From: Owenia fusiformis
Lineage: Eukaryota; Annelida; Polychaeta; Sabellida; Oweniidae
DNA: 64,000 nt
Assembly: GCA_903813345.2 (NCBI GenBank)
Contig: CAIIXF020000010.1
Span: 1,291,169-1,355,168 of the forward strand
Direction: 5' to 3'
In this document: piece after piece, positions 23,900 through 37,700 of the stretch
Numbering within the stretch: position 1 is the stretch's first letter
How the letters are laid out: each line of letters begins with the position of its first letter
The notes under the pieces: generated by a model
What the model saw: only the letters and a program-made list of their open reading frames with translations
Database searches by the model: none
Told to the model about the DNA's origin: nothing
Translations under genes and position numbers: made by a program

Positions 23900-25153
23900 A
23901 TGAAAGAATTTCGAAGCAGTACAGACAAGATTAAACAGCAAAATGTTGTTCCAGGGACATACATGCAAGCGTATGGAGTTCAAAGTGAAACTCGTCCAAA
24001 TGTTCTTTTTAAGCTAGCTTCCCACGAAGCCGCATACCTTGATGAAGTTGCTGTTTATAAGAAACATATGGACAGAAAAATCCGCGATCTTTCCAGACAC
24101 CAAAAACGTATGCTGAAGAAATCCCCATTGCGACAAATCTCTAAAATGGTTCATCCTAGTGCTTTAAGTGGCGATGATGACAATGGGAATATAACGCCTA
24201 TTCATCTACCGGCGATTTTGAAGATTCATAAACATGAGGAGATCACAATAGGAAGTATTGAACATTTTGCAAACCAAAGGAAGATGCAATTGAAACAAGC
24301 CGGGCTAAGGCGTCTTTATAAATCCAAATGGAAATTAGTCCAAAAACAAATTCCGAAACTTGTCTCTTCTAACAAACAAAAGAAGGAAGAAAATACAACA
24401 ACACTTGTACGATTTAAACTGTCCGATAAGACAGAGAAAAGGGACGCAGATGGAATATCATATTTAAAGGTAGAGAAGAAAGACAAATCAACTGAGCCAA
24501 AGGATAAAAAAATGGAAAAGAATGCAAACCTTCGCCCAATAACTCACCCTTCTTCTATTCTCAAAAAGAAGAAAAGCAATGCTTTTCATATACCCAAGAC
24601 TGCACCTGATAATTATTTAACCAAACAAAAACAATCCAAACTTCCCGGGGGTTTGCGGTTACCTCCACTCAATGAATTGGGCGCTATTGATTCACCAAAG
24701 ATTCAGCATCCGCATCCTGCTAGACTTTCCCCGCAAAGGAAAAGAGTCGTATCGCTGGATTCCTATTTGGACGTTGGAAATCACAAAAAGTACACTTCGA
24801 ATTCTAAAAGAAAGTCACTTCCAACATTAATACCAAATGGCCAATTGGCTAAGAAAAACAACAAGTCAAACGGAAACGCCTATGAAAACCTTCACAAAAG
24901 GCAAACCGATGACAATGAAATACATGGAGATTCAAATGGGAATATAGAAATGGACTCCCTTTTAAAATCGGTTACAGAGCGCAGAAATTCAATTGATCAG
25001 TCTGCTGCTGGTGATGGATACGAAATGTTACATCAAATAGCGGAAAACAAAAGAATGCAAGAAAAGACTTTAAACACTAGAAGAATGTCATGGAAGGATG
25101 TTCTGCCCAAAATTCGAGAATGTTTGCATTTTTCAAAGGACACATCTTCATAG
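23900..25153 (+). CDS. Uncharacterised lysine-rich protein, 417 residues
   Basis: A single open exon from ATG at 23900 to a stop at 25153; the frame extends upstream only to a TTG and then an in-frame stop, so this ATG is the best start. An AATAAA at 25189-25194 is a likely polyadenylation signal. There is no signal peptide or membrane span. The N-terminal 110 residues are the least repetitive (SHEAAYLDEVAVYKKHMDRK, then a basic helical stretch); the rest is Lys/Ser/Asn-rich and probably disordered, with motifs such as ITHPSSILKKKK and LPGGLRLPPLNELG. I recognise no domain. Like the 375-residue gene at 13954-15081 it is intronless in its coding part, basic and low in complexity, but I see no clear sequence similarity between the two. 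Confidence 0.75.
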   Translation: MKEFRSSTDKIKQQNVVPGTYMQAYGVQSETRPNVLFKLASHEAAYLDEVAVYKKHMDRKIRDLSRHQKRMLKKSPLRQISKMVHPSALSGDDDNGNITPIHLPAILKIHKHEEITIGSIEHFANQRKMQLKQAGLRRLYKSKWKLVQKQIPKLVSSNKQKKEENTTTLVRFKLSDKTEKRDADGISYLKVEKKDKSTEPKDKKMEKNANLRPITHPSSILKKKKSNAFHIPKTAPDNYLTKQKQSKLPGGLRLPPLNELGAIDSPKIQHPHPARLSPQRKRVVSLDSYLDVGNHKKYTSNSKRKSLPTLIPNGQLAKKNNKSNGNAYENLHKRQTDDNEIHGDSNGNIEMDSLLKSVTERRNSIDQSAAGDGYEMLHQIAENKRMQEKTLNTRRMSWKDVLPKIRECLHFSKDTSS

Positions 25154-25305
25154 TGGATATTTCTATAGCACCATATAAATTAATCATGAATAAACTTATA
25201 TTAGAAAGGGTAGGTTAGGTCTTATGTCACATTGGGGGACCTATATTTATACCATCGGGGAGGATCTGTACAGTACTTACATCATATGAGTGCAAGATAA
25301 AGGAG

Positions 25306-25968
25306 TGGTATCGATATGGAGAACTTTTTGAACACACGTTTCTCTTAAACCAGTCATAAAAATCTAAAAATTTAACACATCGTCAATTTAATGGTCATCT
25401 TTTGAATGGTAACAATATAATTTGAAAAATATATATATACTTTCATCTATGTTGTTTTAGAAAACACATCAAACACTTGTTTTGTTCTTGGTATCATGTT
25501 TCCAGAGTGAAATGAAACATCTTTCCGAACCTCATTGGAACAAAACGACATAAACACAACATGTTTAGGTCTCTCAATATTGTAATTGTACAAGGACATT
25601 TTGGTTGATTTAAAAAAAGTATCTTGTTGATGAAATAAAAGGTTTATCTTGATTTTTATCTATTTTGGGGGATTTTGTTTTAATTTTTTGAATACTTTTT
25701 TAAAATCAACCAAAAATTTCAACTATATAATATTGTATAACTATAATATTGAGAGGTCTAAAAACATGTGCTATTTTGTTAAAATAAGGTTCGGAAAGTC
25801 ATTTTATTTCATTTTCAAGAATTGGTAGAAAGGAGAAAAACAATTGCACCAAAAAACAAAAAATATTAACAAAAATAGTAATATAAAATATTTCTAAATA
25901 ATTTTCGCATTAAATTATTGGTTCAAGAGAAAAACATTGTTGAATTCAGTTCTCCATATCGATACCAT
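25306..25968. mobile_element. Non-autonomous DNA transposon, long imperfect palindrome
   Basis: The ends are TGGTATCGATATGGAGAACT at the left and its near reverse complement AGTTCTCCATATCGATACCA at the right. Inner pairs (CCTCTCAATATT-type and TTTTGGTTGATTT / AAATCAACCAAAA) show that almost the whole 660 bp folds back, centred near 25640. No coding sequence. Confidence 0.75.
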
Positions 25969-26283
25969 TCATTTTAGATGAGACAGGGCGTCGTGTTATC
26001 ACTATAACTTTTGACTAGTGTGGGATAAACAAACTGTTATTGTGGTCCCTTTGGTAGAAAAATTATACTTCATTTAGATATTTACTCCATCCAAGTCTGG
26101 ATAGTCTGCGATTATGTCGAATTTGAAAGTGAGGCAATATAGGTATCGTATGCAAATCCATCGTATGCAAATCTATCGTATAAACTCCCAAATTCCCCGT
26201 CCTTGGCTGATAAATGTTGATTTAGACTGCAATGAACGATCAATAAAATGTGGGCATACTTGTTTAATCAATTTATTACATAT

Positions 26284-27339
26284 AAATAACTAGTAGCCGA
26301 GACAACACAAGTCCCAAGTTTGTATATTTACTCTCATTTCTTCACTTTTAAGAGTTAAGTCACCACATTTTGCATGCACATTCCTTGGAGAAATCCTAAC
26401 ATAGAATTTCATTGGTTTTGATTATAATTTATTTGTTAAATATAGGGAAACATTTGATTTGGATTGGTCTATAATCAAAATTTTCCATTTTGTGCAACAA
26501 ATGCAACATTTTGATGTTATTAATAAAACTCCAAGTTATAAATGACAGATACAATATGCTGTCTCTAATCTTATTGACAATAACTATCACTAGTTATTTT
26601 TACCAGTCATCTGATCGTGCATTGGAAGTGTACCTCAATGAGAAATGCATTCATTGATTGTGGCAGGTAGTGAATTGTCAAAAGAATGTTGGAGTCGCAC
26701 CATTATTTTGCTGCATTTTGGTGCTTCTTTTTCCATTTAAGGTCGTTTTGGTACCACTGTGATGTCATAATATGGGTACCAAATTAAAGCGTACATTACA
26801 AGCTTTAAGATGATACCAAATATGTCATCATTCATTTGATTAAAATGGTAACTGAAATAAGCTCAAAAGATATGCCACACCCCTACCCCATCCATTTTTG
26901 GGGTCATTGAAACATGCCAAAATCTCAAATAATGCAGGCATCATCATGGGTCGTTTTTGGCCCCGTTTTATTTCAAATATCATGTTTCTGCATACCATTT
27001 TTTTCTCGGAAATGTCTCACCTACCTCAAACAGTTACATTTGTACTGAATAAGAAAAGATTTGGTCATTTTGGAGTTATTACACCAAAAGTAGAGACTTT
27101 TATTAATTTCGTCAAAATGTTGCATTTGTTACAACATGGCAAATTTTGGTTATAGACCAATCAAAATAAAATGTTTCCCTATTTTTAACAAATAAATTAT
27201 AATCAAAACCAATGAAATTCTATGTTAAGATTTCTCTAAGGAATGTGCATGCAAAATGTGGTGACTTATCTCTTAAAAGTGTAGAAATGAGAGTAAATAT
27301 ACAGACTTGGGCCTTGTGTTGTCTCAGCTACTATTTAGA
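26284..27339. mobile_element. Non-autonomous DNA transposon with about 280-bp inverted ends
   Basis: The left arm (about 26284-26560) from TAGTAGCCGAGACAACACAA pairs with the right arm (about 27060-27339) ending GTTGTCTCAGCTACTATTTA, with perhaps 10 percent mismatch. The middle (26560-27060) has a plus-strand frame of 85 codons (26898-27155) without any recognised domain. No transposase. Confidence 0.75.
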
Positions 27340-27467
27340 TACATTTTTGTCCTGTTATTCAGTATTTGTTATTTGATATTGAAAAGCACAGCTCGGATTT
27401 AGAGTCCATGTTTAGAGTGTACCTGAACATGTACATTTATCTTTCTAATCACACCATTCCAGAGCTG

Positions 27468-29963
27468 TTACCCCCAGCCGAATCGTAAAGTACATGTCTG
27501 GTATTGTTTTGAAAAGTTTTTAAAGGAATGTTGCTCAGAGAACCATTTTGGATCAATGATGAAATGTCTTGCGGGAGCATTCCCTTGAACTTTGTAGAAA
27601 TATGTTTCCGAGGAGAGTGGGTACGCATCATCTTCTGCCCAGTCTCTGTTAGGGGTCTCTACTTTAGATTCAACTGCAAACGGAAGTCGTTCTGGCACTA
27701 CCCTGAAACGAGTACATACGAAGTTAAGTAAAGTGACCTTGATGTGGATGTGGGCTATAGGGAGGGGGGGGGGGGAGTTCCAAAGACGACAAAATGGGGG
27801 TACCACGATGACGGTATTCTGATGTATCAGAGTCCCCCTCTATCTAATGTTTGAAAGGGTTTTGTACTCCCAAAGAGATCCCAAAATGCAGCAACTAAGT
27901 ATTCATGTATTCCAATAATGAAATTGAAGCAATTCAAACCCCCCTTCCATCATATACTTTACGAAAAGGTTAGCCTTTACCAGTATTGCAAAAAGTATTG
28001 AATTCAGAATTATTGTGTAGATGGTATTAGTAGTTTCCTCTTATCTGTACTTACTTTCTTATTTCATTTTTCCAACCCTCTAAGATTTCAGGCCTTCTTT
28101 TGTAGTCCTTCGAAGTAGGAATGGGGTCTCCAAACGCTTTTGGCAATGGGGGATTCACTCTTGAAAGCGCGTCAAATTTAATAGGTTGAACTGGCAGGCG
28201 TTTGATTACGTCAACTGCCGACTTTGTATGTCGTTGTCTATTTAACAATCTCTGTTGTCTGGGTTGGCTATAATTGCACGATTTCGATCTTTCCGCTGTT
28301 GTGTTGGGTCTTGATGAAAATGAGGGAATTGTCCCCTGTCTCAAGGCGGCTTTGCGCTGCAGCTGCTGTTGATGCCATACGTCTCTCACGGCCGCAGTTG
28401 CTGAAAGTAATCGAGATGAAATATACTGTAATTGCACGCTGTACCAACCCTGCGCAATTCAGCAACTGGTAAAGGATTGCACCATTTTGATTTGATCATC
28501 GTGATCGACATTACTAAGCTCAGATGTATGAAAGAAGACAACCTTAAACGACCAAACTCTATGGGGCCTATGAGAATACACTGCTGTGAATTCGGGAAAC
28601 TAATACCAAAAATATTTCTACATTAAGAAATACGCAAGAATCATAATTACAATACAACCCATTGATAATAAACGCGATTGACATTCTAAGGTATGATGTC
28701 GAATCAGATGGATAAGATAAACTATCGATACGAATATATACTGTACATTGCACACAAAAATCATTAAATAACAAACTAATCAACTGATATTTTGGTTCAA
28801 CAGTATAAATATTACACTGCCATGGGTCTTGATGTAAATACTTTAGGACTGATCAATATCTACCTTCTCGTTGCTTCTTCAAGACTTCCATGCTGGGATG
28901 ATGGGCAAACATATCGTCTGCTTTTTTCCCAATGTCAATATTATCTTCGTGGTTCTTCCAGCGTTCCACTGTCTTTTGTTGGACCTCGTTCCTTGGGATG
29001 GATCTACAATGGGGAGGCCTGTAGTTCGATAGATGTCGCTCGCTTTCTTTAAAAACACTGTCCTGCAAAGATAAGACACGATATATAAATTTGAAACAAA
29101 AGTGATTTGACAAGAGTGCATTATGCAAATAAATTATGCTCTTTAAAGATAATTCTGAGAATATGACGAAATTGCAAGCAGGTTTTACAATTTATACTAA
29201 ACGAAACAACAGTTCAGAATATCATTTGAAATAGAATATATCTAAAGATTTCATGATACATTGTATCTTGTCAAGTGGGAGATTTATTTATATAGGAATC
29301 GATAATTAGATATGAGAAATACGATATCCACATTTTTAAATTTTGAAATCTTTGTAGTCCCTAAGTTGGGTATGAAAATTTGGGATTTTAATAAAATAAC
29401 TTTGACTGAAGTTTCTCCTGATCTCTAATACTTTCTTTAAAAGCGTAAAAATTGAAAAGAAAACCTGGAATTATGAACGTGTGAAAAAAGCAGATAGAAT
29501 GACAAGTTTCAAATTGAAAAATTCTGCTTGCATGTACTTTTCTTTCTTTAGGACAAATCATTTATTTTTCGACATGATTATGAACTGAACTAATATTAAA
29601 TTGTAAGAATTTCCAAGTTGAAATTACTTATAATGTACAAGTACCCACACCAGATTGAAAGAATGTTTACCTACTAATTCAATTTTAATTTTGAAATGGT
29701 TAATCATTTTAGATGTTGTTGTTTCATATTTCAATCACAATTTCAAAAATCACAACGCTGACAAGTCTCTGTATTGGATTTGATTTTTCTGTGTTTTTGT
29801 ATTCGGTATTTGAAAATTATTTTGCAATATACGTTATTTGTCACATATAACATGTGTATAAAATTATATTAAGAATAGAACAATAAACTAAACTTCACTA
29901 AAAATCGTTAAAAAGTCAAGGTATAAGCCTACTTACCCTTTGAACAGCACGATTTCTTGTCAT
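27468..29963 (-). CDS. Uncharacterised 268-residue protein, four exons
   Basis: Exons on the minus strand: 29937-29963 (MTRNRAVQR), 28864-29062, 28055-28400 and 27468-27702. All junctions agree in phase (0, 1, 2) and have GT..AG ends, totalling 807 nt including the stop, so the model is strong. The protein has no signal peptide or membrane span. Features: an Asp/Lys-rich helix around residues 35-75 (NEVQQKTVERWKNHEDNIDI), a Gln/Arg-rich middle (residues 85-140), and a Pro/aromatic C-terminal part with RPEILEGWKNEIRK and IIDPKWFSEQHSFKNF. I do not recognise the family. Small, basic, Pro/Tyr/Trp-containing proteins of this kind include ciliary and sperm microtubule-associated proteins, but that is only a guess. 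Upstream is a possible 5' untranslated sequence beyond 29963. Confidence 0.8.
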
Positions 29964-31718
29964 ATTTCGAAAGTTATACAATAAAGTGTAGTCCAAAACC
30001 TTCAAAGGTTCAAAGAACCTTTTTTAGCCACGATACACTCTTGAGGACTGATGTTTTCTAAATGTCCAAATGAGTATCTGATATACTCATCCAAACAAAC
30101 AAGTTTCAAATGGTAGTTAGGATATTGCACAAAGTTACATCCAAACCCTGGTTTGACCTAAGCACGCATACCTCTGATAGACTAATCGAATCATTTTTTG
30201 TTCAACATGTTCAATATGAATATGTTGAAATCTAATAAAACATGACAGACTTATTCTAATATTTCTCGTACTGTCAAAGGAATTTATTTATTTATATAGG
30301 ATCAAAATGGGACAATGGAATCAAAACCTCATAGCGACTATCTATTGATATGGGATAATTGGATTAGCTCAAATAATACAACAAAACTTCAATCCTCCTT
30401 AGCGCGGATATGCCACTCACAATTGTGAATCAACCTTTGCCAAATGAATGTAAAGCTATTTGCTATTGAAGCATTCCATTCCACAGCATAGTTAAAAAAC
30501 ATCTTAAAACTTATAAAATATTTTATTCAATAATAGTCTTACAATCAATGTTATTGAAACTATGTCTACAAGATTTTTAAATACAAAAAAGTATCAAATG
30601 CTTAAAATTCACCAAGAGCGGTTGTTGAATGGATAGAAATTGTAAAATGTTTGAATCACTCTTTTCAAAAAGTATGCCAGTGTTTCCCTTGCAATCCCAT
30701 TCATTTTTTATAAAGGTTTAAGATATCTTGTAAAAAATAGAAGTCATCGGAGATAAGCCAGAAATATCCAAATTCATTAGAATCGTCAAATTTCCATTTT
30801 TTGCCAAAATGAAAAATTGAGGAGCTATCCTGAAAAGTCAGAATTTGGACATTTCTTAAAAATAGTCATGACATGGAATGTTGAGAGGAAAAAAGTATTT
30901 AGAAATTAAACAATTTTCAAATTTGCCTCGCAGCAAATCAAAAGGATTTCATCTTAAAAACGGAAGAATTTTTTTTAAGTACACTCAAGCATCTTGATTT
31001 TTCAAAAGGTTTCAGTTGCTCCAGCTTTATCTTGCATAACAACCACCTTGGAAATCGTATACGAGGCCCGATCAAAACGTTTCTTTCCAAATGCTCTCAT
31101 TTTTGTTAAGAATATTAATGATCAATTAAATATTTTCTACGTATATTTATACAATACTAGATAGAGAATAGGATAAAAAAAAGTAGGATTTAACACCAAA
31201 AAACTGTACAGTAAAGGATAAGAGGACAAAACCTTACCCCCATGAATCTGGATACCCCATTTGACGATATTGACAGACTACAGTTGAGGATGTGAATATA
31301 TTAATGAATATGTCCGTCAATCCATAAAATGGCGTTAGTAAATATCACATATCTTAATACATTATACAATTTATCATAGATAGGTATAAAAATGGGTGAC
31401 CTTATATTGAGCCTTGACGAACATCAAATCTAATTTTTAAACTGAAACATTCTTGCACGAAACATAGCAGTTTGATTACTTTAATGAAGATTATGACTCA
31501 TTCCATGGATTAACCTAGGAAACTCTAAAACTCAGTTAACTAAAACTATTGCAATAATCAACTGTATCAACCGCTTTTGTAGGATCTAAAAATATCCGCA
31601 CACTGAAATTATTTCATTTGTCAAACTCCGGGTTATTCAACCGAATGGCATGCATACGATGATCTTTGAATTCCCTTTTCAGAATACTGTCTAGACCATC
31701 CAACTACATGTATTTATG
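29964..31718. other. Spacer between two minus-strand genes
   Basis: AT-rich DNA that should hold the promoter of the 268-residue gene (near 30000) and the 3' untranslated region of the receptor gene ending at 31719. No repeat or RNA gene recognised. Confidence 0.4.
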
Positions 31719-34700
31719 TTATTTTTTCGGAGATTCTCGTTCTTCAGCCCTGGTTGGTACTTGGGAATTTCCACTGTTTTCAAGCAGCTGGACTCTAGTA
31801 AAATAATAAGGTTAAAACAAATTATTCAGCGAACATTGCAATTTCAGTAGAAATATTCAAATGTTATAGTGCTCTGTAGAAATTCCATAAAAATGTTACG
31901 GTAAACAAAGTACGTATGACAAATGTTATGGTCAGTGACAATGAAGACTACCTTGGTAAGAATCCCGAGTGGAAATCGCTCCTATTACGTTCAGCAACTT
32001 GAGACTGTACTCTGAAAGAACATGTAAAACTATGTATAAAGTATTCATTTTTGCAAAGAAAACCTTTTAGATAAAAAATACAGTTACACGTCGCACGAAA
32101 CTGGGGACAATTAGCGTAACATTATGGCGTCAAAAAACCAAAACAAAACAATGAGCAGTATAGGGCGCAAACAGCCTTACAACGTCAAAAACGACAAGCG
32201 TCACATTTTTTACAAGTTTACTCAACCTAAAAATAAAATACTTTATCCTTATCTAATCTTTACAAAATTCACAGGGTAGCAAGATCTCGAGGACAATATT
32301 TCTAAAATGTTTTTGAATTTTGAAAAACGGTCAAGAAATTCATTTGGGGCGTTAGTAAATATTGATATGTATGGAATTTGTGGTACAAAATCGATGCGTC
32401 ACATTTTTTCAAGTCTCGAAAACCAGCTCTTATTTTAATATTATTTGCAAAATAGACAAACTGGTTATTGTTTTGTAAATTTCGCCATGACAATATTATG
32501 CAGTTAATTTTTCTTTCAAATCAGACCTAAATTAGAAGGTTAAATGAAGGTAAACTTATTGCTCGTCCCATTCGCCTTCAAAACCTCACAATTTTTAAAT
32601 TTTTAAAAGCGTTCGTTTTAAGATAATTTGAACTGTAGCCGTCAAGCAATTGTGACGTCATAAATGCACATGTTCGATTGAATAAAATGTGAAATTTTAG
32701 TGCGATTTTGATCATTATTTCAAAAGTTATCCCAATTTCAACGAGCCCCGTAAGCGCAAAGTGTTACGTCTTACAGCGTATTTGACGATGTCGGGGTATA
32801 TTTAACTTTAAAAATATGTAGGATCCCATCAAAATTTTGAAGGAAAAATAATTTCACTGAAATGCAAATAAAAAATACTTCAAAAAGGTATATAAAACAC
32901 ATAGTTAGTTTTTTTAATGAGGCAGAGATTAACGCTCAAAGCTGAGATCAGCCCGCATTTCCCGAATTGTCCCCAGGTCCTTGCACGCCATAAGTATGAT
33001 CATTTGATCATGCAACAATGCTTCTATAGCGTCTTATATGGAAAATAACAGTCAAACACTCGCCATTAACCTAAAAGACATGAACCTCCAAGCATGAATG
33101 ACCCTAATACCTTGAATTCCGTTCTATCCATCCATCACTCGGATACGTTGTAAATCCGAACCGGTTGTTCCAGATTCTTCCATTTAGTCTAGAGGACTCA
33201 ACATTATAATTCATGCAGCAAGCGTTTCCATTATGTCCCACGTAACCATCAATAGAAGAAGGATTGGTGCGCCAAACCACGTCCATCTTGTTTCCATTCT
33301 GCCGTTTGTTTTCAGCGACGACCATACCGATATTTGAAACAGACTTTGGTGAATTTTTCTCGTGATCCTTCTCAATTGTGATGTTAGACACAAAGTTTGA
33401 ATCAGCTGTTTTAAAACCCGATTTCAATCTCAACTCTCGATCTCCTGGCATAATGTTGGTCCCCATTGGTACGTTTGTATAAATCTGCTGCGTAGGATCC
33501 CATTCGTGGAAATCCGTTTCCCAGTTGTACATTTCCCGACTTGGAAGCGCCGAGTGCTGACCATCAAGGAGGTAAAGTTCATGATCCCAAATCACAAAAC
33601 CTTGGCTGCTAGCATCCCAACGTACATAAACATGTTGTTCAGGGTGCCAAAATGCGAAACCAGGAAGTTTAGGATACCAAACTACAAAATTCTTATCCTC
33701 TTCAATCCAAACATAGTAAACGCTCTTCTCTTTGTCATATTTGACAAACGCCGGACTTCCGTAACCACTAGAAAAATATATCGACATAATATATAGCCAG
33801 CCAGTCAGACGAGGTAATTGCCTCAACAAATATTTATTTAATTAAAGAAAATAATCTTTTTAACTGAAACCGAAAATGATATCAAAAGTAACATTATTCC
33901 CCTCTTCACATGCAAACTCGAATGGCATATTTTAATATTTGTATTGCTATATAAATTTGCCTTTCCTACTTTTGGTTCCCCAGCTACGCCCCTTTATCAT
34001 GTTTATTAGTCTTATGATGTAACATGTATGTATGAAACATCAGTTGACGATTCATTTATTAAATGGTTCTTTTTAATTTTCGATTTAATGAAGCTTAATA
34101 TGTCCAAAATCGAAATCATACTGTACTTACTCAGCTTTAAGAGTGATAATGCCTGGTCCATATGACCCAAAATTAACCTGATCCACTTCAAACACGCTTG
34201 TTCCAAGTATTTTGTCCTTGCGTTTCTTTCGACGTAACCATAGGAACCAACAGCAGCAACAACACCCAATAAGAGCCAGCAAGAGGAGGATAGACCCGGT
34301 GGATATACCGATGATGATGCCATCTGTACTACTTAGAAATCCACTCGAAGACGATGCAAGAACTGTAAAGAGTGAGCACATTGGTTGAGATTAAAATATA
34401 AATCATGTAATTCAGAATCAGAAAATATTAACAACTTTTCACAATTGACAAATCATTTTCTAGATTCTAGTAGATATGCAAAACATTTGCTTATGCCTAG
34501 GTCACATTTGCTCTAATATATCAGCCGGCGCCCGACCGATTGCAGTTTCTTGTTCAAAACTGATTTCAACTTGCTTCAAATTGACCAAACATTTAAAAAA
34601 AACATGCACAAGTTCTCATGAGTTCACATCTGACCTCAAATTTGAGATTTGACCTTCACTTTGAATAAATACTAAATCGGGTGGGCGCCGGCCGATGAAT

Positions 34701-37700
34701 CGGAACAAATGTGACCCAGGCATTACCGTCTTGACAAAGTGTTCCGCCGAACAAAGATCCTTCACAAAAGCAAGTAAATCCATTTACTTTATCTTCACAT
34801 ATCCCACCATTTAGACATGGGTCATCGAGACACTCATCTATATCTGAAAAGATTATAACAAACATAAATAAGCAAATCAAAGAAGAGTCAAAACAGTAAA
34901 TATATTTACATACAATTATTTGAATTAATAATACCTGTTTCACAATGTGTCCCGGTGTATCCGTCAACACATGTACAGATGTACCCATTGATTTTATCTG
35001 TACACGTGGATCCATGTAAACACGGTGAACTGGAGCATTCATTTATGTCTGTTTCACAATGTGTCCCGGTGTATCCATCAACACATGTACATAGGTACCC
35101 ATTGACTTGATCTGTACATGTGGATCCATGTAAACACGGTGAACTGGAGCATTCGTTTATGTCTGTTTCACAATGTGTCCCGGTGTATCCATCAACACAT
35201 GTACATATGTACCCATTGACTTGATCTGTACACGTGGATCCATGTAAACACGGTGAAGTGGAGCATTCGTTTATGTCTGTTTCACAATGTGTCCCGGTGT
35301 ATCCATCAACACATGTACAGATGAACCCATTGACTTGATCTGTACACGTGGAACCATGTAAACACGGTGAACTGGAGCATTCGTTTACGTCTGTTTCACA
35401 ATGTGTCCCGGTATGTCCATCAACACATGTACAGATGTACCCATTGACTTGATCTGTACACGTGGACCCATGTAAACACGGTGAACTGGAGCATTCGTTT
35501 ATGTCTGTTTCACAATGTGTCCCGGTGTATCCATCAACACATGTACAGATATACCCATTGGGTTGATCTGTACACGTGGATCCATTTAAGCATGGTGAAC
35601 TAGAGCATTCGTTTACGTCTGTTTCACAATGTGTCCCGGTGTATCCATCAACACATGTACAGATGTACCCATTGACTTGATCTGTACACGTGGATCCATG
35701 TAAACACGGTGAATTGGAGCATTCGTTTATGTCTGTTTCACAATGTGTCCCGGTGTATCCATCAACACATGTACAGATGTACCCATTGACTTGATCTGTA
35801 CATGTGGATCCATGTAAACACGGTGAACTGGAGCATTCGTTTATGTCTGTTTCACAATTAGTGCCGGTGTATCCATCTGTACATAAACAATTGAAGCCAA
35901 CCATCAAATCCAAACAGGTTCCCGAATTTTCACATGGTGAATCTTCGAGGCATTCATTTACTGAAAAATACGTTTTTATTGACAATTATCAAAGGCCATC
36001 TACATTTTCACAGCAAGAAAAGTAAGATAAGGTGTATACTTTTGTTGTCATTTACTTCACATATTGAAAATGTTATTTTTCAAATGGACACCGCAAGTGT
36101 AAGTTGATATACCTAGTTCCATGGCGGCACAGTCCTCATTTATCCTACCATCGCCATCGTCATCTAGTGTGTTGTCACAAAGTTCTTCGTCAATGAGGGA
36201 ATCGCAGTCATTGTCCAACCCATCGCCAAAAGTTGTATTACTTTCTATACAAACCTACATAATTGCAAAATACGATTCACTTTGAAACTCGTTGGACTCG
36301 TTGCACATAAAAAAAATAAAAAATTGTAATGATATAAAATACCCTAACCACTGCATACTTGATTTTGTTGTTATTTTCATACAGTTCTTTTGATAATGGG
36401 CCCAAGCAACTACGTTTCGCAACATTTATTCATTTATGACTTTCATTTTAGTTCATGACATGTAATAATCTTTACCGTATTGATCTGTGCCATTCTCATT
36501 CCAAGAGGAAACCCATAAGTCTCGAACGTGGCGGTCCCGTATATGTAAGCGCCGAATACAGCAATAGGGGATTCGTGCTTAAGTCTATGGGTTCCTTCTG
36601 TGACGTTAAACGCCGTTGCTACATACTCTGTCCCGGGGACTTCATTCCACTTACAGTAATCCTCCCCACATCCCCCAGGGGTGTATGTGTTACCATCTAG
36701 TCTGATCCCCTCCTTCTCACTATCCTTTACCACAATCATGGCGAAATTGACATACGCGCCCGTCGACATCTCTGGCGTTGTGAAGATATAATCGCTTTCG
36801 TATTGCTCGATCGGTGGGATTAGCATCATACTGGGATCCGACTTTTCATCTGGTATTGTTGTAAGTGTTTGTACGACATGTACAACCTGAATAGGTTTGT
36901 CCGAAGAGAACTCGGTGTAGTTTGAAGAACCGATTAGAAGTTTCAGCGAGTCCCCTGGCCTTGCAAGATAAAAGCTTCCGTAGTGTGAAATCTGAACGTT
37001 CGTATCTGCTTGGCTTGCTATGGCCATATAATAATCTCCAACGGTTCTTTGAGGGGTTGGAATAGATAGAAATCGCTTACCCCAATAAGCAACGGCTGGC
37101 AACTGCGCAACAAGATGGTCTCGAGAAGAAGATTGTCCTGCCAATCCAGGTGATAAAACAGACGTTTTCTTGTTCCCACTGAAAAATGCAACATCTTCGT
37201 CCGTTACAACATGCGCTCCAGTCAGATCCCCTTCGCTCTGAATTTGTAAGGTCCCATACATGTCAAGCGTCGCTGATATTGTATCGCCCTCGTTGTAGGT
37301 TCGTCCCTCAAATAGAACAAAATCTCCTGTTCCAGGGGATGGTAAAGTGATGTTGACATTTGTGTTATCCTCGATGGCAACTAATGCAAACTCACACATT
37401 TCCGATGGAGGATACCAGCTGAACGCAAAGTGCTCCTTCCCAAGGACGTCAGTTGGCAGAGCTGGAACACACAAAGTGTTACACGGTCAGTGGGCAAATA
37501 ATGCAGCATGTTTGCTTTGAGCTGAGTTTGGCTTGTTCAGGCAATTAATGATGTCCTTAGGTGTACCTACACTTTTGCCAAGATTTGATGATGAGCAGAG
37601 TTTGATTAGGGCTTTTTGGACGCAGAATGGTCAGATGTTCGGGGACCGGGGATTTGAGGAACTAACGATAACTAATTCTAAGATCATCACTCCCAATGTC

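Noticed and set aside
26898-27155. 85-codon plus-strand frame as a gene
   Set aside because: Lies inside the inverted-repeat element at 26284-27339 and partly in its right arm; no domain and no splice signals.
34012-34381. Overlapping minus-strand frame starting [15 protein letters not shown]
   Set aside because: Frame-shifted shadow of the receptor's transmembrane exon; only the frame with the basic stop-transfer sequence fits the neighbouring phases.
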